Shown: piece by piece, positions 43,735 through 55,246 of the stretch
Numbering within the stretch: the stretch's first letter is position 1
Layout of the letters: each line of letters begins with the position of its first letter
Assembly (NCBI GenBank): GCA_020631735.1
Contig: CM036158.1
Span: forward strand, 78,235,447-78,299,446
Length of the DNA stretch: 64,000 nt
Direction: 5' to 3'
DNA from: Saccharum officinarum
Taxonomy: Eukaryota > Streptophyta > Magnoliopsida > Poales > Poaceae
Program-made: the position numbers and the translations under genes
Notes under the pieces: model-generated
Told to the model about the DNA's origin: nothing
What the model saw: the letters and a program-made list of their open reading frames with translations, nothing else
Database searches by the model: none

Positions 43735-46450
43735 CGGATTATCTTGGTCAAGCTGGTAGTTGGAGATTTAGCTCTGAATGTGATCAGTGCCTATGCCCCT
43801 CAGGTAGGTCTTAGCGAGGGCACCAAGAGGCAGTTTTGGGAAGATCTTGATAGCATGGTTAGTACCGTGCCTATCAGCGAGAAACTCTTTATAGGAGGAG
43901 ACCTCAACGGCCATGTTGGTGCGACTAATGTAGGTTTCGAGCGGGTGCACGGGGGGTTCGGGTATGGTAGTAGGAATCAAGAGGGGGAGGATGTTTTGAA
44001 CTTCGCGCTGGCCTATGACATGTTGATAGCGAACACCCTCTTTAGGAAGAGGGAATCTCATCTAGTAACCTTTTGTAGTGGACAACACTCGAGCCAGATC
44101 GACTTTATCCTTGCAAGGAGGGAGGATAGACGTGCTTGCTTTGATTGTAAGGTGTTACCTGGGGAGTGTGTTGTCCCTCAACATAAGCTTGTGGTGGCTG
44201 ACTTTCGCTTTCGGGTACGTGTCCACCGGGACAAACGGGCCAAGATTGCGAGAACGAAGTAGTGGAAGCTTAGAGGGGAAGCAGCGCAAACGTTTAAGGA
44301 GAGGATACTAGATGAGGGGCCTTGGAAAGAAGGAGAAGATGCCGACGACATGTGGCTAAAGATGGCAACATGTGTCCGGAAGGTGGCTTCAAAAGTGTTT
44401 GGTGTGAGTAGGGGAGGCAAACGGGAAGCGAAAGACACATGGTGGTGGAATGACGAGGTGCAAAGGGCTATTAGGGAGAAGAAGGAGTGTTTCAAGCGTC
44501 TCCACCATGACAAGAGTGTAGCTAACATCGAGGGCTATAAAATAGCGAAGAGGGTTGCAAAGCGAGCTGTGAGTGTAGCAAAAGGTTAGGCGTATGATGG
44601 CCTTTATCAGCGGCTAGGCACGAAGGAAGGGGAGAACATTTATAGGATGGCTAGAATCCGCGAGAGGAAGACAAGGGACATCAACCAAATAAAATGCATC
44701 AAGGATGGGACAGATCGACTTCTGGTGAAGGATGAGGAGATCAAGGACAGATGGAGAGAGTACTTCGACAAGCTGTTTAATGGGGAGAATGAGGGTCCTA
44801 CCCTTGAGTTGGACGACTCATTTGACGATACCAACAGACGCTTTGTGAGGAGAATTCAGGAGGCAGAGATCGGAGAGGCTTTGAAGAGGATGAAGGGAGG
44901 TAAAGCGATTGGCTCTGATGGTATCCCCATTGAGGTGTGGAGATACCTAGGCGCCAGAGCGATAGTATGGTTAACTAAACTTTTTAACCTTATTTTTCGG
45001 TCTAACAAGATGCCTGAAGAATGGAGAAGTATATTAGTACCTATCTTTAAGAACAAAGGAGATGTTCAAAGTTGTACTAACTACCGTGAGATTAAGTTGA
45101 TGAGTCATACGATGAAGCTCTGGGAGAGAGTTATCGAGCATCGCCTAAGGAGAGTGACACATGTGACCCAAAATCAGTTTGGGTTCATGCCTGGTAGGTC
45201 GACTATGGAGGCGATTTTCTTATTACGACAATTGATGGAGAGATATAGGGAGCAGAAGAAGGACTTGCACATGGTCTTTATTGATCTCGAGAAGGCATAT
45301 GACAAAGTACCGAGAAATGTCATATGGTGGGCCCTGAAAAAGCACAAAGTCCCAACTAAGTACGTTACCCTCATCAAGGATATGTACAGGGATGTTGTGA
45401 CGTTTGCCCGAACATGTGATGGCGACACTAGTGTCTTTCCAATTCAAATAGGACTGCATCAGGGGTCAGCTTTGTGTCCTTATTTATTTGCTTTGGTGAT
45501 GGATGAGGTCACAAGGGACATACAAGGTGATATCCCTTGGTGTATGCTCTTTGCTGATGATGTGGTGCTAGTTGACGACAGTAGGGCGGGGGTTAATAGG
45601 AAGTTAGAACTATGGAGGCACACGTTAGAGTCGAAAGGGTTCAGACTTAGTAGGACTAAGACCGAGTACATGAGATGCGATTTCAGCGCGACTAGGCATG
45701 AGGAGGGAGACGTTAGCCTCGATGGGCAAGTGGTGGCCAAGAAGGATACTTTTCGGTATTTAGGGTCGATGCTACGAAAGGATGGAGACATTGATGAAGA
45801 TGTTAGGCATAGAATTTCAGTCGGCTGGTTGAAATGGCATCAAGCTTCTGGCGTTCTCTGTGACAAAAGGGTGCCTCAGAAGCTGAAAGGTAAGTTCTAT
45901 AGGACGGCGATTCGTCCGGCGATGTTATACGGTGCTGAGTGTTGGCCTACAAAAAGGCGACATGTCCAGCAATTGAGTGTAGCAGAGATGCATATGTTGC
46001 GTTGGTGTTGTGGGCACACAAGGAGGGATAGAGTTTAGAACGACAATATTCGGGATAGGGTTGGGGTGGCACCAATTGAGGAGAAATTGATTCAACATCG
46101 GTTGAGACGGTTTGGACATGTCCAACGGAGGCCTCCTGAGGCGCCGGTGCGTAGTGGAGTTCTAAAGCGGGCCGATAATGTAAAGAGCGGTAGAGGTCGA
46201 CCTAAACTAACTTGGGACGAGTCCGTTAAGAGAGATCTTAAGGAGTGGAATATCTCCAAGGATTTAGCTATGGACAGGAGCGCTTGGAGATTGGCAATCA
46301 ACGTGCCTGAACCGTGACATCTTTTTGTCTTGTGCCATTTATGTCCCTTTATGTGTCTCCCTGTTTCTCGTCTCTTTTGGGTTTCATCTCTAGCCTACCC
46401 CAACTTGCTTGGGACAAAAGGCTATGTTGTTGTTGTTGTTGTTGTTGTTG
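43735..46450 (+). mobile_element. RTE-type LINE, 5' truncated
   Basis: It is flanked by a 15-base duplication with one mismatch: TAAGGTTTCAGCGAC at 43720-43734 and TAAGGTTTCAGCAAC at 46451-46465. The 3' end is ACTTGCTTGGGACAAAAGGC followed by a GTT microsatellite (about 46423-46450) in place of poly-A, typical of plant RTE-clade LINEs. It is 5' truncated, since the coding frame starts inside the endonuclease domain, as usual after incomplete reverse transcription. Confidence 0.85.
43744..46317 (+). pseudogene. LINE endonuclease/reverse transcriptase with three amber stops
   Basis: One reading frame spans about 857 codons, broken only by TAG at 44260-44262, 44587-44589 and 46036-46038, with a natural TGA at 46315-46317. 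It has the endonuclease C-terminal half (FIGGDLNGHVG, then SQIDFILARRED and PQHKLVVADF). The RT follows ([69 protein letters not shown], and the catalytic [12 protein letters not shown]). The C-terminal domain ends [36 protein letters not shown]. No frameshift was seen, so the copy is fairly young but dead. Confidence 0.9.
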
Positions 46451-46770
46451 TAAGGTTTCAGCAACATATTGATTGGGTAATAGGGCTTGTCGCTTTAGAA
46501 AAAGATCTCTCTTTCTTGTAGGATGTCAGATAAAGATACTTTGTATACTAAAAATTATAGCTCTTGATGGTACCTATAAATTTTTAGTTTTGAGTTTTGT
46601 CATTTGTGATCGTTAAGATGCTTAAAAATAATATAATGTTTCGGCAGCACATTAGTCGCATACCAAGGCTTGCCACCTTAGAAAAATCAAGTCTTTGTTG
46701 AATGGTGTCGGATAAAGATACTTTGTGTATAAAAGTTGTAGTGCTCAATGATTAGGATCTCCACAAGGTA

Positions 46771-47875
46771 CGGCGCACCGCTCATACCTAGGGCTCTGGC
46801 CAATCATGTTGATCGACCGCCTTAGACAATACTTTTTTCCCAATACGTGTTGATGGGGGTTTTCTGTTTCACAAGTCATTGATCGGTGTACCTATTTTTC
46901 TCCTATATGAGATCGGTTTGTGTTTTCTACCATTGTCGTCTTCATGGCTTCTACTCTAACATTAGGTTCGACTCACCGACCTCTTCTCCATTTTCTAACT
47001 ATATATACATCATGGCGCACGCACGATGTTCGATGGGATGCCCACATGCGTCGCCTCTACGCCTATTCATCCATACATGCCCAACCATTGGCTCGCCCTA
47101 TAAAGTCGACTAGAGTTCCCCCACCACCCTCCCCGCTCGCTCCTTCCTATCACTTCCTCAATCTAGTGCTTCAAATCGACACTACAAGCTGTCAATCGAG
47201 TTCAATATATACTAGCGCCCTTGATCTCTTGGCCGAACCTTCCCCTACCCTCCTTTCTCCTCCATTGGCATCGCAAACACCTACCAAGTTTACCTTGCTC
47301 GTTCTTGGAATCCAATCCGCACCCAACCATGTCATTTCCATAGCTCGCCGAAGTGCACCACCACATATGTTTGCCTTTCACTATGGTCAGATGACTTTGA
47401 AGTGTCCCCATCATCAAGAACACCTCTATTGAGCTCATTGTGACCTCCTCCTCATCCTATGCCAGACCTCCTCCTCATCCTATGCCACTCGCCAGAGTTT
47501 GGCGGGCACAAGAGTGCCATCCGTGACCGAGCTTGGCACAAGCAGCGAATAGGTTGGCGAGGGCAGTGGGGCAGGTAAGAAAGAACCACGATGGTGTAGA
47601 GGCGCGCAGGGACTGCCGTGGCAGAGGGAGATGGGGTGCACAATACTATGTGAGAGAGAAAGGGAGGGACAAAAGAATAGAAAGGGAGGGAGGAGGTAGA
47701 AACGGCTAGGGACAAAAATAACATTTCATCATTGTTCTGTGTCCTCCTGAGCCAGAAATAAATATTTTAATGAGCATGGTGTCTTCCACTAAATTTATCA
47801 CAAACCATAATACCAATAGCCAATTATACTTTTTTAAGTGTTCGGCTGACGACGTGACTTCAGTTAGTGTCCCGT
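46771..47875. other. non-coding stretch
   Basis: An open frame at 46920-47432 (170 codons) has no domain and average composition, and I do not support it. A 23-base unit (GACCTCCTCCTCATCCTATGCCA) is duplicated in tandem at about 47442-47487. Confidence 0.4.
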
Positions 47876-48111
47876 CACTACGGGAATCAGGTGCTTTGCC
47901 GAGTATCCAGGACACTCGGCAAAGCTATAAATACACTCGGCAAAGGCTTTGCCGAGTGCCGCACTTGGCAAAGAGTACACGACAAAAAATTCGTCGGGAA
48001 AGACCTCTTTGCCGAGTGTTTTTTATCGGGCACTCGGCAAAGGCTTTGCCGAGTGCCACGACAGCACTCGACAAAGAAAAGTTGCCGTGACGGGGGAGAT
48101 AACGTTAACAG

Positions 48112-48680
48112 GTACTTTGCCGAGTGCCCCACCGCTAGGCACTCAGCAAAGAATTTTTTTTTTGAAAATTCTTTGCCGAGTGCCCCTCTGCTTGGCACTC
48201 GGCAAAGAAGTTTTTTTTTGAAAATTCTTTGCCGAGTGTCCCACAGCTAGGCACTCGGCAAAGAATTTTTTTTTGAAAATTCTTTGCTGAGTGCCCTCTC
48301 TGCTTGGCACTCAGCAAAGATTTTTTTTTTAAAAAAATTTTTGCCGAGTGTCCCCTGATTGGCACTCGGCAAAGAATTTTTTTTTGAAAATTCTTTGCCG
48401 AGTGCCCTTTGAGTGGCACTCGGCAAAGATTTTTTTTTGAAAATTCTTTGCCGAGTGCCCTCTGAGTGACACTCGGCAAAGAATTTTTTTAAAAATTCTT
48501 TGCCGAGTGCCCTCTGCGTGGCACTCGACAAAGAACCGAGTGCCCCTTTGCTTGGCACTCGGCAAAGGAATTTTTTTTTGAAAATTCTTTACCAAGTGCC
48601 CTCTCTGTGTGGCACTCGGCAAAGTGATTTTTTTTAAATTCTTTGCCGAGTGCCTTCCTCCCTGGCACTTGGCAAAGCTG
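48112..48680. repeat. tandem array of ~55-60-bp palindromic subterminal units
   Basis: About ten units follow one another, each TTTGCCGAGTGCC, a few bases, then GGCACTCGGCAAAG, then an A/T spacer close to AATTTTTTTTGAAAATTC. Each unit is a small palindrome, and the spacer is also palindromic. Minor variants are TTTGCTGAG (48282) and TTTACCAAG (48589). Transposase binding at such repeats is known for En/Spm; its role here is inferred. Confidence 0.9.
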
Positions 48681-48989
48681 GGAAATTTGCCAAAATTGGC
48701 TTGCTTTTCCCAGCTTTGCCGAGTGTTTTTGTGATTGCACTCAGCAAAGGCTTCCTTTACCGAGTGTTACACTCAGCAAAGTGACCATAACCGCCCCATT
48801 TTTTTGAATTTTTACATTCCATCGCGACAAAAATAATATTTCACATATATATCAAATTCATCACATATATCTCACATACATCATAAATATCTCATATAGG
48901 TTAGATGCATCACAACATATATAACATAAGTGCATCATATGTCCAAATAGCTAACACAAGTTCATCACAAGTCTAAATACTAACATTAG

Positions 48990-51210
48990 TGCATCACAAG
49001 TCCATCACCAAGTGAACAACAAATAGAAAGATAACTACCCAGATCCCCAAGCTCCTCACTGAGACTATATTGTACCATGAACTGGATCATTCGAGGACCC
49101 GAGAGGTGGATTATTCGAACCCATCGATTGAGGTTGCACAAAGGAGAAGACATTGCATGTGTCAGACAATAATCCACTAGGCTACAAGTAGTGTTACGGT
49201 TTGACTCTAAGCATGAACATACAAACTTAAACAATCATATTCATACTTACAGGAGTAGCGTGCCCTAAAGGTGGAGGTGGCGGTGTAACGAATAGCGAAG
49301 CTGGCGGAGCTACACCCGTCTTTTGCCCAAGAGCTTGCATGTACTGGAGAACCTCCGCCATCTGCTGCTGCTGCCTCTGCTCCATCGCAATGCGCTGGGC
49401 CTCCATAGCCTCCATCCTCTGGCGATCGGCCTCCCACAGGGCCTCCAATTGCTCAATCTGGGTCTGCAATATTTCACCACAATGTTTAAACAATGCAAAG
49501 CTAAGATATGTAAATATCAATGTACGGCAAATAAAATAGAAATCACCTGGAGTGATAGAATCCGTTGCTGTGAAGTCTCTGGCCGTGGGCGTATGGGAAT
49601 GCTTGCGTCCGTGCTCCGTGCTCGGATTTGGGAGAGGGAGGGAGTAGAGGTAGCGTCGATGATGCCACCGCCAAGATAGTACCGCCCATGCTTCTTGCCT
49701 CCTTCAATCCTCATGACGACCTTTGGATCAAAGTCCTGGGAGCTCAGGTCTTAGTCGTCTCCATGGAGAGACCTTGCCACCGATGTGTACTCATTGATGC
49801 GGGTGTAGACGGACGGGTTGTTGTACGCCTCGGGCGGGTCCTCCGGGTTGTAGGAGACGTCAGACGTCGCCTTGCCCTTGTGGGCCATAGCATATGCCAT
49901 GAACGTGGTGCACTCCTGGCCCGCATGTGACGCCGACTACGAGAAAGACAGCAAGATGATTAGAAATCAGGCAAAATTGAGCGTTAGAATAGAGAAATGA
50001 ATTCGAGTACCCATGCTTGTCTCTATGTGGCGAGGTTGCAGCTGCCTTGATGGTGTGGTACACCTGGCATCGGCAATCGCCGGTCCCGAGCAGCGTTGTG
50101 CGCTTCGATCCACTCGGGGCCGCACCACCTGTCCACTATCATTTCCCAGCACTCGGGATACGTGGCGCACCACCAGGGACATATCTGCACGTCATCAAGT
50201 ATTTGACATATAAGATGAACAAATTAAGAGTACTTAATATCAAAAGGAATCAATATTAATGTTCTTTATCTACCTGTATGTACTAGTCCCGGGTCAGCGT
50301 CATGCTTCTTGCTTGTGGCTTCTTAACATCCTCTCCAAGGATCGACCTGTGGTAAGTGACGACAGCCTGGACGCGTGCCTCATAATGGATGTCCACGACG
50401 AGCTTTTTGTAGGCTTTGGTAAGCACCGCCTCCACCCTGGCCTCAAATCCCTCCTCGCATCTGTAATAAAGCTGCATATAGACACGATGTATCCCTTCAT
50501 TATTTCAAGAAAAGTCTAATGAATGTGATGCGATGTATTAAGCAATGTGGTGCGATGAAGACTTACCCAAAAGTCTCGCTTCACCTGCACCATCTTGTTC
50601 TCAGCCTCCGTGTCGGGGGCGTTGGCGTAGTGGTCAAAGGTGTAGGCTGGCTCCCTCTTCCCGGCGTAGTCAACTAGGCTAGGAAAGTGGGTCCTGCATA
50701 AAAGACCCAGGATGCCATTGACATGGCGTGCGATACCTCCACCAGACACATCCAGTTCCTGCATAATTTATTAAGAAAAAACATTAGTTTCTACTTTAAT
50801 TTTCAACATATCATATGAAAAAGTATTGATAGAATATTAATTTACTTACTTTTGCCCTTCGGGACGAATCAACGGACGTCGATGAGTTGCCGACGGAGGA
50901 GGGAGTTTCGCGGGACCTCGCAAGTAGACACTCGATGAACTAGAGGAAGCGGAACCCATACCTACCGCCTCCTCGTCGTCGTCCGAGTCCCCACCCCCTC
51001 CTCGTCCGTCTGCCGAGCCTGCTCCTCCTCGTCCCCGTCTCCGTCCCCGGCCTCCACCTCCTCCTCCATCTCGTCCTCCACCGGCGTGGGAGGACGAGCC
51101 TGCCTCCTCCTGCTGCTCCTTCTCCTGTCCGACGGCTCCTCTTCTACAGCCGGCATAGGGAGTGTCCTTCGGTAAATCGAGAACACGTTCCTCTGTCGGC
51201 TGCCCACCAT
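48990..51210 (-). pseudogene. CACTA element 1 second gene (En/Spm-associated), decayed
   Basis: The start MVGSRQRNVFSIYRRTLP (51210) corresponds to MVGGGRTRNVNSVYQRTRP at 61920 in CACTA 2. An acidic/Arg-rich segment follows, then ILGLLCRTHFPSLVDYAGKR and AYTFDHYANAP (50764-50516), and RSLTLTRD-type text (to 50283). Next come AMAHKGKATSDV, GGKKHGRYYLGGGIIDATST (about 49640-49900) and a Gln/Met-rich coiled coil (ALWEADRQRMEAMEAQRIAM, 49300-49490). The pieces lie in different frames with AG/GT-like borders, so some gaps are introns. The order fits the plant Ptta/En/Spm (Transposase_24-like) protein encoded next to TNP2; that label is from memory. Confidence 0.65.
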
Positions 51211-51344
51211 CTTTGTTCAAACACCTGCAATTAGAAAGAATAAAAACGAGCTAATTAGAAATTAGAAAGAATAAACAAGAAGTAATTAGAAATAGATGCA
51301 AAATAAACAAAACATAATTACAAAATAACATTGTATTACATGTA

Positions 51345-51833
51345 TTAGAAATAATCTGCATGATCGGGATTAGCTGGATCATAAGTCTCATCATCACTAT
51401 CAACCATGTCGAAATAATCAACACTATCCGAAGGAGGAATGCTGTCTTCATCATTGCCTAAACGTAATCGCTCAAGCATTTGTAAGTCCTTCACATCTTG
51501 CACGTCATCTCCATCGTCCTCGTCATCAACCCAATCATCGTCTACATCCATTCCTATCACTTCGGTTAAATCTATCTCGAACCTCCCTTGTAGCCCCTCT
51601 TCTTGATAGAACTCCCTGTCATACGTGTTTGTGTTAAAGTTGTAATCTTCATTGTTTGGGACAGGTAGTTTACCGTGTGGCGATACCTTGTGCACAATAG
51701 ACAAACCACATGTGATACTGTGATAACACATGTGGAAATGTCTGGATTTTAAGCAACATACGTCACAACTTCCTCGAAACATTCTTAATTTTTTATCATA
51801 GCCTCCACATGCGATATCATGACATCTTGGCAA
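51345..51833 (-). pseudogene. TNP2 transposase C-terminal remnant (DUF4216-like)
   Basis: A 162-codon frame ends SDDETYDPANPDHADYF and is collinear with CACTA 2 at 61440-61802: VPNNEDYNFNTNTYDREF, GLQGRFEIDLTEVIG and IPPSDSVDYFDMVDSDDE. The first ~45 codons (PRCHDIACGGYDKKL...) are not TNP2 but match the non-coding region near 56190-56260 of CACTA 2. The frame therefore crosses a deletion junction near 51700 that joined subterminal DNA to the end of TNP2. Confidence 0.75.
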
Positions 51834-52189
51834 TTTTTGTGATTTTCGGACTTCGTTTGTATTTAATAGAATTTAAAAACAAATCACCCGCAAGTCGGTG
51901 CCCATGTTTCGTGAACACGATGTTCGAAATTTCGGGTGCGTTCCTAGATAGCGCCTCATAATACACTCAAAAGCATGAATATCATTTTTTGAATGGCTAA
52001 ATTCCATTATTCCATGCACCTGCAGTTCAAATTTGCTTTTTATGAAAAAAATTCAAGTAAATGATACAAATTAACTAAATGCAGCAAAAAAACATAAAAA
52101 ATGTACCAAATTTTAAAATCTAGCTCCTAATACTGTAGTAGGGCACAAAAAAAATGGGTGTAAAAAGAAAAAAATTTAAATTATTTGCC

Positions 52190-52550
52190 GAGTGCCAAGA
52201 TTCTGACACTCGGCAAAGAAATTCTTTGCCGAGTGTCAGATTCCTGGCACTCGGCAAAGTAATTAAAAAAACTTTGCCGAGTGCCTAACAGCAGGCACTC
52301 GGCAAAGGGTCACCGTTGGGGCTCACCGTTTGTGAGGTCGTCTTTACCGAGTGTAAATCTTTGCTGGGAGCTGGGCTCTCGGCAAAGACTTTCTTTGCCG
52401 AGTGCATTTCTTTGCCGAGTGTCCGGCACTCGGCAAAGCGATCTTTGCCGAGTGTCTTACTTTGCCGAAAGCGGCGCTCGGCAAAGAGCCTCTTTGCCGA
52501 GTGCCCGATATTTGGCACTCGGCAAAGCATATGACACTCGGCAAATATAC
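52190..52550. repeat. right subterminal repeats of CACTA 1
   Basis: Many direct and inverted copies of TTTGCCGAGTG/CACTCGGCAAAG, mostly as palindromic pairs, end about 14 bases before the terminal repeat. Confidence 0.9.
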
Positions 52551-52564
52551 TGTTTCCGGTAGTG

Positions 52565-53803
52565 CATAGCTAATTTCGCTATGACATTTATGTACCAGTG
52601 GCATGGAAATGGAAAAGTGGCCAGCACCCACAGGCCACAGTACGGCGCCAGATTCGCTTCGCTTATTATTCTTGCTTCAAAAGCACAAGTGACTAGTTTT
52701 TATTGCAACAATATGATGCATAACTTATTGGCATATGGATATATATAGAGTATATATTTAAGGCAGCAACTAGCAATATCTTTTCTGCAACAGCATATAC
52801 AGTATTGGTTTTATGTTTCAATTAAGTTGACTTCCCTCTCCTCTTATATTCCACTTATTATTGAGACCAGCAAGTGCATGCCCTCAACCAGGCCCTATTG
52901 CTGTAGCATCCACCCTTAGACAATACTCAGATTGGAAAACAGCTTTTTGTGTGCCGTTGCGCCCACAGGTTGTGCCACAAAACCACCAGCAGCTCCGTGG
53001 GTCAGCTGGATATGGATTAGCCAGAAGAGCAAGGTGGACTTGCAACTTGCATGCATTGTAGTGGGTAGCTGCCGTTGAGATTCCGGCATGTCTCCATTAT
53101 TTACTATTTTGACCAACAGCTTGCTTCGGAGAAGTGTGTTAACGTTTACTATTACTATATAGGTATTCCCGGGTTATCTAGATACACTGTATTGAATGAT
53201 TCTGTTTATAGAATATCCCGGTAGGTGCCATACTTAATTATACTCACGTATTGGATTCTTAGTGCAGCAGTCTAATTAGATTTCTCTCAGCAATATATGG
53301 TAACTCCAAGAATATGTATGGTGCGAGCTTTGGCCACTATTTTGATCTATCATGCAAAAAATATTTTAATGCATTTGTCTTGGAAAAAATGTGACAAATC
53401 AATGAGTTATTATTTACTAGAGAAGATCATGTACGAGAAAGAAATGGTCCGCGTGCATGTACAGTGAACACCTTTTAATTTATATAGTTCATACAAAAGG
53501 TGAAGTAAGAAAAACCGAAGGAATGCACTAATGGTATACCTTCAATTCGAGTTGTACCTAAATGGTACTAAAGATAAAATGGAACTAAGTAACTAACCAT
53601 GCAATATGATGATAATTGCAAATTAAAGCTGCATGCCTGCATCCAACTATGTCGCTACAACAAACATGAGGCATTAATTCCCCTTGAAACAAGTACAACG
53701 GGGACACCAGCTTCAGTAAATCGCCTAGATTAATGCCACTTCGATATCCATTTGTTCGTACATACTTAAATCAATAGCTTGCGCATCGAACTGAAATCTG
53801 AAC
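52565..53803. other. 3' flank of the bHLH gene
   Basis: AT-rich sequence without a gene. It separates CACTA 1 from the bHLH stop codon by about 1.2 kb and presumably holds its 3' UTR and polyadenylation site; no clear signal was assigned. Confidence 0.5.
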
Positions 53804-55198
53804 CTAATTTTTTTTCAAAGCAGCATTTAGATTATTCACAAGTTCAATTGCGGTGGAGAATCCGTCTTCAATCTGCATGATGGTTAGAAAAATATAAACT
53901 GACATGAGAAGCCTTGAAAACTAAGAATTATTAGTAACATTATTAAGACAAGCTAGATTGTCGTTGTTCACCGTACCTGCGCCGTGATGGTGATGTTTAA
54001 CGAGGACTCGTCGAGCAGCAAGACGTTGGTGTTGATGGTGGAGAGGCCGTGCTTCTCCAGCTCCTTGAGCAGCATGATGAGCACCCCCTTCTTCTCCCGG
54101 CACACCACCCTCAGCAGAACGGTCGTCCCCCGGACCTCCGCTTCGATCTTGGGGTTCATGGTGGTCACACTGCTGTCGACATCATCGTCCAGTGAGCCGA
54201 CGCAGCACCGGGCGTCCATCGGCGGGGACTCCGCCGTGCTGCCGGTGCTGCTCTGGCGCTTCTCCTGCAGGGCCTTGCGCCTGCCCCTCAGGTGGTGCAC
54301 GTAGTCGATGGTACTCCCCAGCAGGGACACCTTGTCTGTCTGGGAATTATCAATTATGTTAAACACACACACAATTTAATCCCCGATTATATTGACCTTA
54401 TTATTAATTAGGAGCTGATGAGCTGAAGGCGACGAACTTAGCTCACCTTGGTGATGTCAGGGATGATTGACGCGAGAGCCGCGAACTGGTGATTCATCTT
54501 CTCCCGCCGCTTCCTCTCCGCAACGACGTGCTCATGCACGCCGGAGCTCGCCCTCGGCCGCCCTCCTTTACTACTACCCTCCATCGTCGTCGTCAACGGT
54601 GTCCCAGCTGCAGTTGTGCCACCGCCGTTGCTTTCCTTCTGCTTCGGCTCTCGCGAAGTACTGAAGCTCATCAGCTGCTCCGACTTGCCGCCGCCGGTGA
54701 AGGAGAACAAGCTGTCGTTGCCGCCTGTGCCGATGGCCGCCGCCGTCGGGAGGAAGCCCTCGTCAGCCTCGGCGTAGGATCCGCGGCTCATGTCTCCGTG
54801 GAAGGGGAATCCTGTCATGTTCGTGTTCGTGTTCGTGCGTTGCTGCCGCTGATCCAACAATTCTACTTGCTGCTGTTCATGTTCTTGGTGATGAATAATA
54901 GGTTGGTCCCAGAGCTCTTCGGCGAGGGATTCAGCGAGCTCCTGCATGGTCAGCGCGTCAATGAAGTCCAGCTCCACGACCTCCTCGTTTTCCTGCATCC
55001 AATCAAACAAACAACTTTATTTGTAGGTATAATCTTCGTTCGTCAGAAGCATGCAAACATTGCAAAAACCACAAGAACGTATGTAACGAAGAATATGCAT
55101 GGATTTATTTGAAGATAAGATATAAGATCATGTGGGGGGTAACGGCGCGGCTTACGTACCAGTTCTGCCAGCCACTTATGACTGGCCGTGGAGTCCAT
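53804..55198 (-). CDS. bHLH transcription factor (subgroup IVa, NAI1/bHLH18-25-like)
   Basis: Four exons on the minus strand, all with GT/AG borders and phase 0: 55198-55160 (MDSTASHKWLAEL, then GTACGTAAG), 54992-54447, 54339-53977 and 53872-53804. Together they give 338 residues and no stop. The domain HVVAERKRREKMNHQFAALA (exon 2 end) and TDKVSLLGSTIDYVHHLRGR (exon 3) is a bHLH with the His-Glu-Arg set used for E/G-box binding. After a Ser-rich linker, EAEVRGTTVLLRVVCREKKG and LEKHGLSTINTNVLLL resemble the C-terminal ACT-like dimer domain. The short last exon ends AIELVNNLNAALKKN. Family placement is inferred. The protein would act in the nucleus as a dimer; the target genes are unknown. 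It is flanked on both sides by CACTA elements. Confidence 0.9.
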
Positions 55199-55237
55199 CT
55201 CTCATCTCTGTGTGAGAGTCCGACAGTATGTTTTCCA

Positions 55238-55246
55238 ATATATATA
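55238..55246 (-). promoter_or_regulatory. TATA box of the bHLH gene
   Basis: On the minus strand CCTATATATATTGG lies 40-48 bases before the ATG at 55198. It would give a very short leader. The CACTA 2 end lies only about 350 bases further upstream, so the available promoter outside the transposon is short. Confidence 0.55.

Larger units (their letters stand above)
43590..46770 (+). repeat. degenerate tandem repeat split by a LINE
   Basis: Diverged units of roughly 150-170 bases contain an AAAATTATAGCT word, TTTTTAGTTTTGAGTTTT, then GATCSTTAAGATGCT and ATAATATAAKGTTTCRGC. One unit is 43600-43734, one starts near 46530 and a partial one starts near 46700. The LINE (43735-46450) lies in the first unit. 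Confidence 0.6.
47876..52564 (-). mobile_element. CACTA element 1, internally deleted, 4.7 kb
   Basis: The left end CACTACGGGAATCAGG matches the inverted right end (CACTACCGGAAACAGT when read inward). The flanking triplets are CGT and CAT, compatible with a 3-base duplication after one CpG transition. Both subterminal regions (47887-48780 and 52190-52550) are packed with TTTGCCGAGTG and its complement, the transposase-binding type repeats of this grass CACTA family. Coding remnants lie on the minus strand: the last part of a TNP2-type gene (51345-51833) and a second gene (49000-51210). Most of TNP2 is missing, so it is non-autonomous. Confidence 0.88.

Noticed and set aside
46920..47432. 170-codon plus-strand frame
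   Set aside because: No domain, no codon bias and no splice or promoter context; likely chance.
47887..48780. CRISPR-like regular repeats
   Set aside because: The regular units are CACTA subterminal palindromes in a plant nuclear genome. There are no unique spacers.
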